Origin: Beverwykella pulmonaria
Taxonomy: Eukaryota; Ascomycota; Dothideomycetes; Pleosporales; Melanommataceae
DNA: 64,000 bases
Assembly: GCA_001599595.1 (NCBI GenBank)
Contig: BCHH01000003.1
Coordinates: 1,276,849-1,340,848, forward strand
Direction: 5' to 3'
Part shown: positions 45,935-57,520 of the stretch, one piece after another
Numbering within the stretch: position 1 is the stretch's first letter
Layout: the number at the start of each line of letters is the position of its first letter
Position numbers and translations under genes: made by a program
Notes under the pieces: generated by a model
The model's input: only the letters and a program-made list of their open reading frames with translations
Told to the model about the DNA's origin: nothing
Database searches by the model: none

Positions 45935-47677
45935 ATGGGGCTCGTACAAAATATCGCTAAAAGGCTTCCGACGCCGCAAGTCAGTCTGGAGAAGTTCGAT
46001 GATCTCTCGCGCCGTGCAGAGAAAGTCTCCCCCCGGTTAGCCTTCTTCCGCCGCCGCATACGACTGAAAGGGAACTCGTCCATTTCCATACCACTTGGCA
46101 TTGTCCTCCTGTTTCCATGCATTGTCATGATATTAATCCTAATACTTTTCGTGAGGCATCCGGATTCGCAGGGAATTATGATGATGCCCGCGGGTATGCC
46201 TCCGTCAATACGGTGGGTTCAGGCATTCGCATCCGACTGCGGCACTCCTGATCGCTAACAAAATGTAGGAAGATAAGCGAGAAGTACGACAAGCCTTTTG
46301 TAACAGGCTGTCTAGAGCCTCAGGTCAACGGACCCCGGGCGAACGCTGCTTTTGTGGTGCTAGCGCGAAATAAGGAATTAGAAGGTGTTATACAATCCAT
46401 TAAGTCGATCGAGAGGCATTTCAATCGCTGGTTCAACTACCCCTATGTCTTCCTCAACGACGGAGACTTCAACTCGACATTCAAGGAGACGGTGCTGAAT
46501 CACACAAGCGGGAAGGTAGAGTGGGGAAAGATTAGCCCAGAGATGTGGGGTTTTCCTGACTGGGTGGATCCTGCTGTTGCGAAAGAGGGAATCCAGAAGC
46601 AAGGCGATGCGGCGATCATGTATGGTGGGATGGAGAGCTATCACCACATGTGTCGGTTCTATTCTGGGTAAGTCTCAACAAGGTGGGCGACGCCGTGCGA
46701 AACTAACTATATCTCGCGAAGATTCTTCTATAAGCATGAGTTACTCCAAAAGTACGAGTGGTATTGGCGATTAGAGCCGGAGATCAAGTATTTCTGTGAT
46801 ATCACTTAGTACGCCCTCCCCCTTGAATCTACTAGCTACAGGCACTAATTCTTTCTAGTGACCCTTTCCAGCATATGATTCGAAATAAGAAAACATATGG
46901 TTTCACCATCGCCGTCAAGGAGTTGAGGGAGACTGTGCCCAATATATTCCGATATGCGTCGGCTTACAAGAGGATGAATAACCTGACCTCGAAGGGCCTC
47001 TGGGAGATGTTCGTGGAGAAGCCTGAGGAGAAGGCCAAGGATCTCCCAAAGGCGGATCCCAAGTACAAGAAACCTTTACCAGAAGAAATACTGAATTCTG
47101 AGCCTGGCACCGGTGCTCTACCCGAGATTGACCCTGAAGCCATGGAGGGCGAATCATACAACATGTGCCATTTCTGGAGCAATTTCGAGATTGCAAGGCT
47201 CGACTGGTTCCGGAGTAAGGAGTACAATGACTTCTTCGAGCTCATGGACCGCAGTGGTGGGTTTTGGATGGAACGAGTAAGTTCATAAAGCAATTATCGC
47301 GAATGAAGGCTAACATTGCGCAGTGGGGAGACGCACCAATTCACTCGCTCGCTGCCGGGGCGCTTCTGAGCCCCAGTGACATTCACTACTTCCGTGACTT
47401 TGGCTACCGGCACACTACCATCCAGCATTGCCCTGCCAATGCACCGGCAGGGCGTCAGCTCGCGAGAATCCCTTTCCTAGAAAAGACGACGTTAGACGAG
47501 AAGAAGCGCATTGAGGAGGATGAATACTGGGCGACACCGGACCCTCCAAAAGAGAACGGCGTTGGGTGCCGATGCCGATGCGACACCGACATCGTGGATG
47601 TCGAAGGCAAGCAAGGCAGCTGTCTTGCAGAATGGGTCGACGTCGCCGGCGGTTGGGCACCACCTGGTCCGCCATAA
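45935..47677 (+). CDS. GT15 alpha-1,2-mannosyltransferase (KRE2/MNT1/KTR family)
   Basis: A 511-aa type II Golgi membrane protein from five exons: 45935-46212, 46269-46667, 46722-46808, 46859-47276 and 47324-47677, all phases consistent. It transfers mannose from GDP-mannose to O- and N-linked glycans of secreted and wall proteins. A short cytosolic N-terminus is followed by one membrane segment (about residues 50-73, ISIPLGIVLLFPCIVMILIL). The catalytic domain shows ANAAFVVLARNKELEGVIQS, NYPYVFLNDGDFN, the highly conserved KYEWYWRLEPEIKYFCDITY and YNMCHFWSNFEIARLDWFRS, then GGFWMERWGDAPIHSLAAGA. The C-terminus is Cys-rich (GCRCRCDTD). An upstream in-frame Met at 45869 exists but sits in leader-like sequence. 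Which KTR subgroup it belongs to is not clear. Confidence 0.92.
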
Positions 47678-48441
47678 GAGGATCTCACTGCATTTTCTTG
47701 ATATCACAGCATTTTCCCCTATTGCTTCCTATTACCTTTTGTGAATATAGACTTGTACTACCATCGCTTTCTTTCATACAGCGCGGTGGCATGGTTGCTT
47801 TTTGGGGGCGAGGGCGCTACTCTTGGGGACCTTAGGAGATTCGGGGCGTTGTTGGGAGTTGCACTGAGGCTTACAATTGCACTATTTGCATATTGATTGC
47901 CCTGTAGATCTACGAATAGTAGTACCGGCTTCGCGCCAGCAACATCTGAAAGCTGCCCCGTGTTCATCTTTGTGATTTCCAATGTGAATAGAGAGATATG
48001 CGAGATGATGAAGTGTCATGCGGCTGTTGGTCTCTGGCACTGATTGGGAGGCCGCTGCCAAGGCAGATACGCAGTGGGCCGCGGGGTTCCATTCGAGCTG
48101 CATGCGCAGTGATGCTCACCCCTCCACACAACGCGGCACCAGGATATCCATTCATCATCAACGCTTCTTGCAGACTCACTTACCGAACACATCACCACCA
48201 AGTCCTAGGCCAGAGTGTATCTGCCCTTGATACTTGCTCTTGCTGTCTTCACCCAGGCGGAGCGAGTTTTGGCCGAGCCCCCGCTACCAGCAGCACCCCC
48301 GCGTAAGGCTTCCGTACGGTTAGGCAACGCCTCGTCCCTTACACCAACTACGTTTCGACGTCCCGGCCCTCCTCACTTCTGCACCCACTCCACACGTCAA
48401 TATTCTTCGCAGCTCACAACCGCTAATGCTCCTTTACTGAC
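47678..48441. other. Intergenic region
   Basis: 764 bp between two plus-strand genes with no recognised coding sequence. The right part is the probable leader of the 844-aa protein gene. Confidence 0.4.
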
Positions 48442-50976
48442 ATGACTTCTTGCAGCCCTGAGTCCTCTCAGGAACTCAGATACCCTCCGATTCGGGTCAA
48501 CCGCTCCCTAGCGAGCCTTGACCTTAACACCTTGATCATGAGATCTAACCCTCGACGACTCCCCGAGGAGGCTCACAGCTCACTCGACGAGAGTTCCTAC
48601 GAGGTCCTCGGCGAAAGTGTCTTTGATGCTTCCGACGACGAGGGCCACACCGAGTCCCTGGCGTCAACGGATGGCCATACACCCGATGATGTGTCCAGCA
48701 TCTCTGATGGCGATGAGTTCGACGATGACTACATGGACGATGCCTCACAACACTTCCCACACCCACACGTCGAAGCAACAGACGACCCTCTCGACGCCCA
48801 TCAAATAACGAGCCCTGGTGATAGCACCTTCACAGAGCTGGTTGACAAGGAAATGAGCGAGAGCTCTCATCTGAGGCTAGAAGAAACGTCGATGGAGAAG
48901 AGTGACGACATGGAAGCCTGTGGTCTCATCAAAGAATTTGACCTGACCAGTGGATTACCCGATGTCCTGCAACCATATGGATGTCCCGAGGTCAGGCTCA
49001 CGGTCCGCATGGCCCTGTCAGAGCGGTTCATGTCCGTCTCTGGTTCGTTCAGGCTACTGTATGTCGGAAACCTCCCAGACTGGGCCGAGAGAGACATCAG
49101 CCGCCAGATTGGCACTGCACTTGACGCTCCTCCAAGCTCATCAAGGTTCAATGTCGTACGAGGTCAACTCGAACCCTCCGGCCCTGCACTTGATGTAGAC
49201 CATTGCACTGTCCTCAAGATTCAGAAAGAGGCGGGCAAATCCTCCCAGGTGATGCTTACATTGGACGACGGCACACAGCTTACCTTTGGTCCAGGAAAGG
49301 CTACTCATACTCGAGGCTCAGCACCACTTCCTGATCTGGTGATTTTCTACCACGGAACGTCAATGCCATCCGTCTCAGGCGCAGCCACGGAATCTGAGAA
49401 GTTCCGCCTTGCCCGCAATGCCTTTAGACGTCATCAAATTCCCAGCCTGGATGTGGCACTGGCCCGACCGTTTGGTCAGTGCCCTGAAGCATTCGTTTTT
49501 GATGCAAACAGCTTGCGTCTATGCGTCGAAGGTCGAAAGTATCAAGACTCAGAATATGAGATTCAAGAGACACTCCCCATTGACATCTATGATTTTATCA
49601 AGGTTGAACCCTCGCAGTTGAACCGGCATCTGGCATGTATCAAGTCTCATGCTGTCCTAAATGCTTCAAGCCACGCGGATGGAGACAAACGTGGTTGGAA
49701 CTTTGGCAACAGTCTCCGCAGTGTCAAGAAGGGTGTTATTCGTTCCTTAAACATGAGGGACGGGTTGTTTATACGGAATAACTTGATGACCATCATCGCT
49801 TTAGCAGCAATGACTTTTGCTGGCATGTGGGCTTCGGTATATATGCCCGCTGTCCCGCACAACGTTCCGGTAGTGGAAGTTTCATCACCTGCATATCCTC
49901 TCCCCCACCCTATTTGTTCATCATCCGTCGCTTCCATCACGACTGCGTCTTTTTCAGTGACTTCTCCTTCTGTGGCTTCCGTGAGATCTACTCCGAGAGA
50001 TCTTACGATAGTGGCTTCAGAGGATCCTATTCCAAAAGATCAGCGCGAGAAACGTAAGGAGCAGAGACTTCAACAAGAGAAGCTTCGAAAAGAGCAACTT
50101 CGAAAAGAGAAGGCTGGTGGATTCGAGCTCCAGGTGACTGGGGATCATCAGTTCCTTCTCCGATATCCCAAACACTTTGCCAACGGAAGGCGGAAACCCC
50201 AACTTAACATCCAAGTTTCCCGCGATTCAAAAGATGTTCCGATTCGATTCGACTCAGTGTCGGGCATTGTAGATCTCAAGCATGAATATTCTCTCGGTTC
50301 CTTCAATGTCACTGTTGTGGCACGATCAAAGCCGCTATTGCAGCAATCGTTTGAGATTACACTCGGATCCAACAAATCACCGCTCTCTCAGCTCAAGAAC
50401 AACATCGATCGACTCTCTCAGATTGTCAAGCACGATCTCTCCATTGCACAGTCCAACTTACGAAATCTCACGACTGTGGTTTCTAAAGGTCTTCAAGCAG
50501 GTGTACTCCGGGTCGAGGATGGTGCCGCTGCTGCAATTGGCCAAACCAAATACTGGAGGAAACAAGTTCAAGACTCAACCCAAAGCGTCGCAGGGCATCT
50601 GCAAGAGGCTAAAAAGAAGGCAGCTCACCAGCTGAGCATTGGAACTGAAATCACAAAGGATATTTCGAAGTCCTTGCGTCAGAATTTGGAAGATTGCACT
50701 TCCAGGGTCTCGGAATTGGCTCATGCTCTCCAAGAAACGAGAATTCCGGATCTTTGGAGGCTCACTTCGCCTATGAGGACATCTTCAACTATTCTGAAGG
50801 CGCGGCACAATGCCCTTCGATTGCAGAAGAAGGTCCAGAGGAAGCTCAAGGAGAACAAGGAAAAGAAGGAGAAGAAGGAGAGGAAGAAAGCGAGAAAGAC
50901 CTCGATGGATAATATGTCTTCTAAGGCTGGTAAACGCTGTGGGAAGTCCAAGAGCTCGAAGGCGAGGAGCAAGTAG
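48442..50976 (+). CDS. 844-aa protein with one transmembrane helix and a basic C-terminus, function unknown
   Basis: Single-exon gene. The first 160 residues are acidic and disordered (SVFDASDDEGHTESL, DGDEFDDDYMDD). Residues about 165-400 look folded, with RFMSVSGSFRLLYVGNLPDW and VMLTLDDGTQLTFGPGKATH. One hydrophobic helix (about 447-466, NLMTIIALAAMTFAGMW) follows a basic patch. Then come a Ser/Pro region, a short charged helix (REKRKEQRLQQEKLRKEQ) and a beta-rich domain containing QVTGDHQFLLRYPKHF. The last 200 residues are helical and end in a strongly Lys-rich tail (RKLKENKEKKEKKERKKARK). No catalytic motif is seen. A membrane-anchored scaffold at the ER or nuclear envelope is a guess from architecture only. 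The frame is long and clean, so the gene itself is secure. Confidence 0.75.
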   Translation: MTSCSPESSQELRYPPIRVNRSLASLDLNTLIMRSNPRRLPEEAHSSLDESSYEVLGESVFDASDDEGHTESLASTDGHTPDDVSSISDGDEFDDDYMDDASQHFPHPHVEATDDPLDAHQITSPGDSTFTELVDKEMSESSHLRLEETSMEKSDDMEACGLIKEFDLTSGLPDVLQPYGCPEVRLTVRMALSERFMSVSGSFRLLYVGNLPDWAERDISRQIGTALDAPPSSSRFNVVRGQLEPSGPALDVDHCTVLKIQKEAGKSSQVMLTLDDGTQLTFGPGKATHTRGSAPLPDLVIFYHGTSMPSVSGAATESEKFRLARNAFRRHQIPSLDVALARPFGQCPEAFVFDANSLRLCVEGRKYQDSEYEIQETLPIDIYDFIKVEPSQLNRHLACIKSHAVLNASSHADGDKRGWNFGNSLRSVKKGVIRSLNMRDGLFIRNNLMTIIALAAMTFAGMWASVYMPAVPHNVPVVEVSSPAYPLPHPICSSSVASITTASFSVTSPSVASVRSTPRDLTIVASEDPIPKDQREKRKEQRLQQEKLRKEQLRKEKAGGFELQVTGDHQFLLRYPKHFANGRRKPQLNIQVSRDSKDVPIRFDSVSGIVDLKHEYSLGSFNVTVVARSKPLLQQSFEITLGSNKSPLSQLKNNIDRLSQIVKHDLSIAQSNLRNLTTVVSKGLQAGVLRVEDGAAAAIGQTKYWRKQVQDSTQSVAGHLQEAKKKAAHQLSIGTEITKDISKSLRQNLEDCTSRVSELAHALQETRIPDLWRLTSPMRTSSTILKARHNALRLQKKVQRKLKENKEKKEKKERKKARKTSMDNMSSKAGKRCGKSKSSKARSK

Positions 50977-51530
50977 GATGTGCTTGGGTGCGCTCAATCG
51001 TTTTCATGGAATGGCGTATTGCGTTGGTTTTTCGACGGGTCCAGAGAAGGTGCATGCGGAGTCGGGAATCAGATGCATTTGTTTGCTCATTCTCCTAGGA
51101 CGGGGAACAAATATAATCTGGATATTGCTGGCTTGTTTCTGTGTAGGGTGGGGCGCTCAGTGACCTGCTTCGAAGGTTATATCATATCATAGTGACTTGG
51201 GTTTATAGTTAGCAGTACAACAGAGTATACATCTACCTCTGCACTCATCTTTCCATATGTGTCTTCGTGTTTCTTTTGATCTATCAAAATGAACACTTGC
51301 AGGCGGGCACTAGGCAGTGACAGGCAAGCGACGTGCTGTCGGTGCCTTGCCGAGAAAGGGCTAGTGTACTTTGGAGGGGCGTCCCGCAACACCACAAAAA
51401 CTCCACCTCCCCTCACACTCACAACTCAAACCAACTTCACGCACAACTCGCAACTCACACCTACCATTTATATTCCCCAAACCGTTACCAAGCTCTACCA
51501 CTCCCGCACGCCTCTTTCCGAATCATAAAC
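50977..51530. other. Intergenic region upstream of RanBP1
   Basis: 554 bp containing the 844-aa gene's 3' flank and the RanBP1 promoter. 51390-51500 is rich in C and A (caccacaaaaactccacctcccctcacac), typical of fungal 5' leaders. Confidence 0.45.
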
Positions 51531-52459
51531 ATGGCCGACCTTCCCCCACCTAAACCAGACCCCACTGCCGAGCAGGCCACTGCTCCTGGTGCGACGCAGG
51601 TGCCAGAGGAGACGGCCAAGGTCACGACTGAGACAACATCAGACAAGCCGGCTGCAACAACAGCATCTTCAGCCGTCGAGACCGTCACCAACGCAGCGAC
51701 TACAGCCACGTCTGCGGTGAAAGACAACGTATTCTCGATGTTTGGCGGCGGCCCCAAGAAGAAGAAGGAGGAGGAAGCTGACGATGTGGATGAGCCTTCC
51801 GGCGGTTCAAAGGGGAAAGCTGCGGACGTTAGTCCACTTCTCGACATCGCCATAGCACAACAATAACTGACTCGCCGCAGGACGGAGACCCCGAGAAAGA
51901 GGAGCCCAACGTCGAATTCGCGCCCGTCGTCCACCTGACGGAGAAGGTCGAGACCAAAACCAACGAAGAGCTCGAGGAACAGACATTCAAGATGCGCGCC
52001 AAGCTGTTCAAGTTCGACCGCGAGTCTAGGGAGTGGAAGGAGCGGGGAACGGGCGATGTCCGGTTATTGAAGCACAAGGAGAACGGCAAGACTCGTCTCG
52101 TCATGCGTCGGGACAAGACGCTCAAGGTCTGCGCCAACCATTACGGTATGCATGCTTGTGAGAATAGGGGTGGTGTTTGCGGTGTGCTAATGTCTGGATA
52201 GTGGTCCCGGATATGAAGCTTTCTCCCAATGTGGGCAGTGACCGCAGCTGGGTTTGGAACGCCGCTGCCGATGTCAGCGAGGGTGAGCCCGAGGCTCAGA
52301 CACTTGCTATCCGCTTTGCCAACAGCGAGAGTACGTGCCCTCCATCTCTATGTCCCTTACGTCATATCTAACTTCAGAGTCACAGATGCCAACGCTTTCA
52401 AGGAGGCTTTCATCAAGGCTCAACAGGAGAATGAAGCGCTTTTCAAGACAGCGGAGTAG
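51531..52459 (+). CDS. YRB1: Ran-binding protein 1 (Yrb1-like)
   Basis: A 254-aa protein from four exons: 51531-51827, 51881-52145, 52202-52330 and 52386-52459, all phases consistent. It binds Ran-GTP and, with RanGAP, stimulates GTP hydrolysis and the release of nuclear export complexes in the cytosol. The first 100 residues are Ala/Thr/Pro-rich and disordered. The Ran-binding domain follows: [75 protein letters not shown] and [19 protein letters not shown]. It ends with [20 protein letters not shown]. The N-terminal low-complexity extension is longer than in yeast Yrb1. Confidence 0.92.
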
Positions 52460-53124
52460 CTTTTCGGTGATTGTACGCAAACAGGTCCTCCGGCATAGTG
52501 GTGGGGACGGAAGACGAAGGAATAAAGCAAGGAGAATAGCGGTCATGGGTTTTTGGAATGAATGGTACCATACGAATAGCACGGCGGTAGAGATCCCCCC
52601 AAATGCACATACTAGATAGTTATAAATCGGTCAGGCTGCAATATGCAACGCCAACGGCTTCCCCCAAATTAATCTGTAAACTGCCACAGGCGGTGCAGTT
52701 GAGCAAACTCCATCTGAAATCGTGAAGCAGCTGCCTTTCATCTTTCGCCCACACCGCAACGAGCTTTGTTTTTCTCTTTCACCTGCGGTGCGACAACTCT
52801 GCATGTACTCAGCTCAGCCTTGTCCCTGAAAGAGCGGGTGGTTGCATCATCAGTTTCGCCTTGCGCTGGCACCACAAGCGCAAGTTGCAGCCCTGGTTAT
52901 TCTGTCTTGTCCCGCCGCTCTGCTCGCCTGTCCGCTCCCCCGCCAACGCCAGCAAAAGCTCCGACCAGCCACCACCTCCACCACCAAACTCCCACTGCTC
53001 AACCACACCATATAACGCGACCACCATCAAGGGCGCTGACACCACGCGTTGCTCGAACAACCGCCACTAGAAACGGACTTTACCACATACACACTTAGGC
53101 GATTGAGTTGACAAGAGCGAAAAA
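52460..53124. other. Intergenic region upstream of TAF14
   Basis: 665 bp with no recognised gene. It contains the RanBP1 3' end and the TAF14 promoter. 52940-53000 is CA/CCA-rich. Confidence 0.4.
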
Positions 53125-54162
53125 ATGCCGGACGTGAGTTTCCCACCGCAATGAGAGATGGAGATATGAACAGGGGAGGAGAGGAGAGAGAGAGGGGAGA
53201 GACCAGGGCTAACGAGACGTAGATCAAACGTCAAGTTAAACTTGTTACTACGCAAAAGGTTATGTACGTATTGGTTTTCCCATCCCCTCTCAAATGGGCA
53301 ATGCCGGAGGAGCGCGTCGCAGCGCATCGCAGCGCAAGTAGCGTCAGTTTGCAAGCTCCTTCTGAGCGCGCGACTGATAGAGGCGGAGATTGAGGAGTAT
53401 GTGCTAACAGCGTGATAGCCCCGAGCCGTCGCAGGTTGAAGGTTACCCTATGCGCGCGTGGAGCATCGAGATTTTTCTCCTCGACGAGAGCGGCAACGAG
53501 GTCAAGGCCGATGTGTTCGAGAAAGCGACGTATAATCTGCATCCGAGTTTCGAGAAGAACAAGCAAGGTATGTGCGCGCCGCTTGTTGAGCTGTGGACAA
53601 GATGGCTGACATATGGCATAGTCTTCAAGAAACCCCCCTTCCGCATCGAAGAGAAGGGCTGGGGCGAGTTCGAAATGACCATCGTCCTCACGGGCATGCA
53701 CAAGGGCGGCGACCACACCCTCGACCATGACCTCAACTTTCAATCCGAGAAATACGAAGCCGTGCACAACATCACCTTCAGGAACCCAAAGCCAGATCTC
53801 GTCGCACTCCTCGCCCAGTCCGGCCCTACAGGAGACTCGAACGGCGTGCGCGGAAAAGCCGATGCGGCGAAGAAGAAGGGCAGAAGTCGCGACAAGAACG
53901 TCGATATGGAGAAGTTGGCCGATGGCCTGCAGAAATTGACCGAGGATGATTTGCTGCATGTGGTCACCATGGTGCATGATAATAAGTCGAGCGAGACGTA
54001 CACGAAGAACGATGTTGAGAGTAAGTTGACTGTAGGGGTAAAACCTGGTGGAATGGGAGCTAATAGAATGCAGATGGAGAGTTCCATGTCGATCTCTACA
54101 CGCTGCCGGACTCGCTCGTCAAGATGCTGTGGGACTTCACGGCTTCGAAGACAGAGCTATAG
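53125..54162 (+). CDS. TAF14: TAF14-like YEATS and ET domain protein
   Basis: A 228-aa protein from five exons: 53125-53133, 53223-53263, 53419-53567, 53622-54020 and 54074-54162, all phases consistent. Yeast Taf14 is a shared subunit of TFIID, TFIIF and several chromatin remodelling complexes, and its YEATS domain reads acylated lysines on histone H3. Here the YEATS domain spans about residues 4-140: IKRQVKLVTTQKV, YPMRAWSIEIFLLDESGNEV, YNLHPSFEKNKQVFKKPPFR, IEEKGWGEFEMTIVLTGMHK and HDLNFQSEKYEAVHNI. A basic linker (AKKKGRSRDKN) leads to the ET domain, MEKLADGLQKLTEDDLLHVV to FHVDLYTLPDSLVKMLWDF. This two-domain order fits Taf14 better than Yaf9, which lacks the ET domain. The first exon is three codons. 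Confidence 0.9.
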
Positions 54163-55395
54163 GAGGTGGTCTTTTGAAGACGTATCTTGCGTTCTCGACT
54201 CTCAACATTTGGTATAAATATTTGCTCCGACTCTATCGACGGATTGCATATATCTCGACACCTTCCTTCTTTCCTCCAGTGTTCGACTCCTTCGGGAGAG
54301 TTTCAGTCCTCCCCCCCTGCGGATTGGATGAGCCTTTTAGAGCGCACACATACACACACCTATCTAATCCTCTCCGCAGTAAATGGGTCCCCTTTTTGTG
54401 TACCCTTTCATGCGCAGTCCCGGTCTCTTCCCTTTTCTTGCTCGGTAGATATCCCCTTAGTCACCTTTTATGTTTCCGATTCTGAGCCATGGAGTTTGGG
54501 CAAAAGCTGGATTTGGCGACATGGGGTAGGGCCATGGATGGATCGGATATGATTTAGCTACGGATCGATCGGGAAATGGAATCAATGCCATACCATATAT
54601 CTGGCCTAACGTGTGTTCTTTGGTACTTGTGCTTTTTTGATACTTACGAGATCTTATCTTTGGTGCAGGGAAAACACAGATGGAAGTGAGGCTGATCGGG
54701 TACGGGCTGGTTCGGCCCGCACCCTGTCTGGTCTGGATTGCTGCTGTGAACGCTGCTTAGCTGATGTGCTGTTAGCTTTGGCCTCCACTCCCTTTCTTTT
54801 GACGCACGCGACTACCATTGAGAACGACAAAGTAAGAGGGAATAGTGATACGTACTCGCATCTGCTTCAGACCGACAATGTGGTGACGCCGACGAAACCT
54901 CGAGTACAGCCCAGTCCAAATACATAGGCCTGTTGACTTGCTTCTTTTTGTCTTTGATCAGGATCACCGACATGAACTTTGACACGACTCAACCAGCACG
55001 GATAAAGAGCTGGGTGGCAATTTTTATAAAGGTGGCGTGTATGAAAAATGGGCTAATTTCGTGTGATTACATAGCTCTACGAGGGATGGACTAGCTATCA
55101 CGCTGTAATACAGCTGTAAACTGTAGAACAATGCATCCATGTTTGGCAGATATAGCAGGTTTTTACATAAGTTGTGATTTGAAGTGAATTTGCTCATAGG
55201 GCACAGCTCAGCCAAATATTATTCCCTTGAAAATAGGACTGTCAATGTGAGCAGGAAATGCATTATGTTTGTTTCTGCCAGCTTTGTAACCAAAACATTC
55301 CAGCATTACCTTTGCATTACTAGATCTACATTGTGAGTGAGACAAAAAGGAGTATTAAAGCGTTGTCGATAGGTGAGGAAGTGGACCAAGTGAGA
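54163..55395. other. Intergenic region left of the pogo element
   Basis: 1.2 kb with no supported gene, becoming AT-rich from about 55000 towards the transposon. Confidence 0.5.
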
Positions 55396-55437
55396 TACCG
55401 TATTTGTTCGCGTAGTGCACGGTTCCTCGTGACGCAC
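55396..55437. repeat. Left terminal inverted repeat of pogo/Fot1 element
   Basis: Matches the reverse complement of 57479-57520 at 39 of 42 positions. Confidence 0.85.
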
Positions 55438-55537
55438 GGTTTTCGGATGTTTCGTCCCACAACGTTTGAAGCTCTACAGGTCTATTATCAACGTAAATTG
55501 ATGCAATTTTTTGGAGTAGCAATTATAGTAGATATAT

Positions 55538-57430
55538 CTAGGTTTTAAACCTATTTGGGAGAGTTATAGGCCTGCTCCGGCGACTGCGCGCAGGCGTTGG
55601 CGCGGGGGCCTCCACTACCAATGCATCCTCATCCTCCTCCTCCTCATCATCCACCTCATCGCTCTCCTCAAAATCATCACTAGTACTAGGTGCGGGAGCC
55701 TTTTTTTTGCCTTTTTTAGCTAATTGAAGATCCTTTTTGAGTTGCAAGGCTGCTTGCCGGGCGTGCTTTGCCTCCTCCCTAGAAGCCGCTTTGACCCGCT
55801 GCTCATTAAGTCGGATTTCCTTTGCCACTGCCCTCATACGCTTCCTCTCCTCTAACATACGAGCTTTCTCCTGCTTCTTAGACTCCTTAAGCTTACTTGC
55901 TTTATCTTTTTAGAGTTGCTCTGTGAGCTTATCAGCGTCTTTTTGTGCTTAACAATCTTGCTTCTTGAACTTTATTTGGTGACTAGAAGTGCACTCCACT
56001 ATGCCATTTAGAGGGGGGTTTAAGTAGGAGCTTTTTGCCACGCTGCCAGCGTTTCTTCTTATTAATTAGTGCCTCTTTGAGGCGCTCATTTTCATGTTGG
56101 AGGAGATTAATGCGCACTAAGATTGTGTAGACTGTCTGACTAAGCACCTGAGCTTGTATATTGCATTTATCCTTTACTACTGTATGTAGAAGTCTCTCTA
56201 TCTTTCTCTAATCTAAAGCGCTAAGCACAGAAGTAGTAGAGTTACTTAAGGATAGTTGTTTAGCATCTATAGAGCTAAAACGTTTAAGAACTGTCTGCAG
56301 ATTAAATAGGTGTAATCCAACTGTCTTAAAGCTCTTAAGTATAGTTTCCTTCTTAAAAGAGCGTTCCTAGGCGTGGTTGAACATGGAGAAGAAGTCTCTC
56401 TTTGTAATACTTAATAGTCCCTAGCATCTATCTATAAAATTGGCTAGCTTATTTAAGTATGCTGTAGCAAGAGGTTTGAACATGCAAACATTAAGAGGCT
56501 GCAGAGTATGGGTTGCATGCAGTAGAAATATAGCCAGGAGAATCTTGTTGTTGTTGCAGTATTGTATAAACTTTATTGTAACGTGTGATCTATGTCTATC
56601 AAGTATTAGAAGCCAGTATGATTGTTGGGCCTTTGCCTTTGTCTCTCTATTAAATACCTGCTTAAGCCACGCTATGCCAATGTTATTGTTTGTCTAGCTG
56701 CTTAGAGATAATATAAAAAAGGCCTTATAAACTGCAGGATCAAAGTCCTGTAGCCATGTGTCTTGTATATTGCCTAAAACAGCCTGATAAATTAGTGCAG
56801 GCACAAGGGCAGTTCCGTCCGCGCAAATACACGCTATTGTGGTTATCTACTCGCGATTTCCGTCCTGTATCATCTGCTTAATTCCCCCCTCTTTATATTA
56901 CCGCCTAGAGAAGACTCTCTTTATTTTAGACATTACTCCAATCAGGAAGCCCTTCTCATCTATATTGTACATGTGCCGCGGCTCAACGTTATATTGTTCA
57001 ATTTTGGCTCTCAAAAGCTCAAAATATAGGGTGTATTTGAAGGCAGAATTAGCTTGTTTACAGTCGCTATCTATGCTAGATGTCTATTAAGATACAAGGT
57101 CAATGTTGTGCTTTTTGATAAAGCAAGTAACCCAGGATTTTCCTACAGGTTTCCCAGCTATTTCTAACGCGAAATTTTGTATTATTAGCCTTAAAGGCGG
57201 TAGTCCTCTTGCGCAAAGTCCATCAATATACTTTATAAGCTCCTTTTCTTGTGTTGGTGTAAGTAAACGTTGATTTTCATTCTTCTCCGCGCATGAACCC
57301 TGCAGCCCTCTGTGGCGCCGCGACAACGTAGATCGATCGCAACCATACTTTTGGCAGTCTGAGTATAATTAGGTTTTTCTCCTGGCTTCAGCGACTTCAG
57401 GGAATCAAGCGCAACGTCGATTGGTTCCAT
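55538..57430 (-). pseudogene. pogo/Fot1 transposase (CENP-B type helix-turn-helix, DDE_1)
   Basis: From the ATG at 57430 (MEPIDVALDSLKSLKPGEKP) the frame shifts by one base near 57350, then continues with LSRRHRGLQGSCAEKNENQR, LTPTQEKELIKYIDGLCARG and GKSWVTCFIKKHNIDL, the two DNA-binding domains. Further left the DDE_1 core can be followed through many stops, with PRHMYN-x-DEKGFLIGV at about 56950 and a hydrophobic LLILDxHxSHVT-like block at about 56590. The intact C-terminus, 55858-55538, is a Lys/Ala-rich coiled coil with an acidic patch. Most stops read as CAA, CAG, CGA or TGG changed by C-to-T or G-to-A. Inactive. Confidence 0.85.
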
Positions 57431-57478
57431 ATTGACAGAGTTATGAGGGTTCAAAGTTGAGTGTATTTTGGTGTTTGT

Positions 57479-57520
57479 GTGCGTCACGCGGCACCGTGCA
57501 CTACGCGAACCAATACGGTA
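57479..57520. repeat. Right terminal inverted repeat of pogo/Fot1 element
   Basis: Matches the reverse complement of 55396-55437 at 39 of 42 positions. Confidence 0.85.

Larger units (their letters stand above)
55396..57520 (-). mobile_element. pogo/Fot1-type DNA transposon with TA target duplication, RIP-damaged
   Basis: A 2.1-kb element. Its inverted repeats 55396-55437 and 57479-57520 match over 42 bp with three mismatches (TACCGTATT-x-GTTCGCGTAG then TGCACGGT..). TA at 55396-55397 and 57519-57520 is the expected target-site duplication. The minus strand carries one transposase reading frame broken by many stops and at least one frameshift. Full length and clean ends indicate insertion as a complete element followed by mutation. 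Confidence 0.88.
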
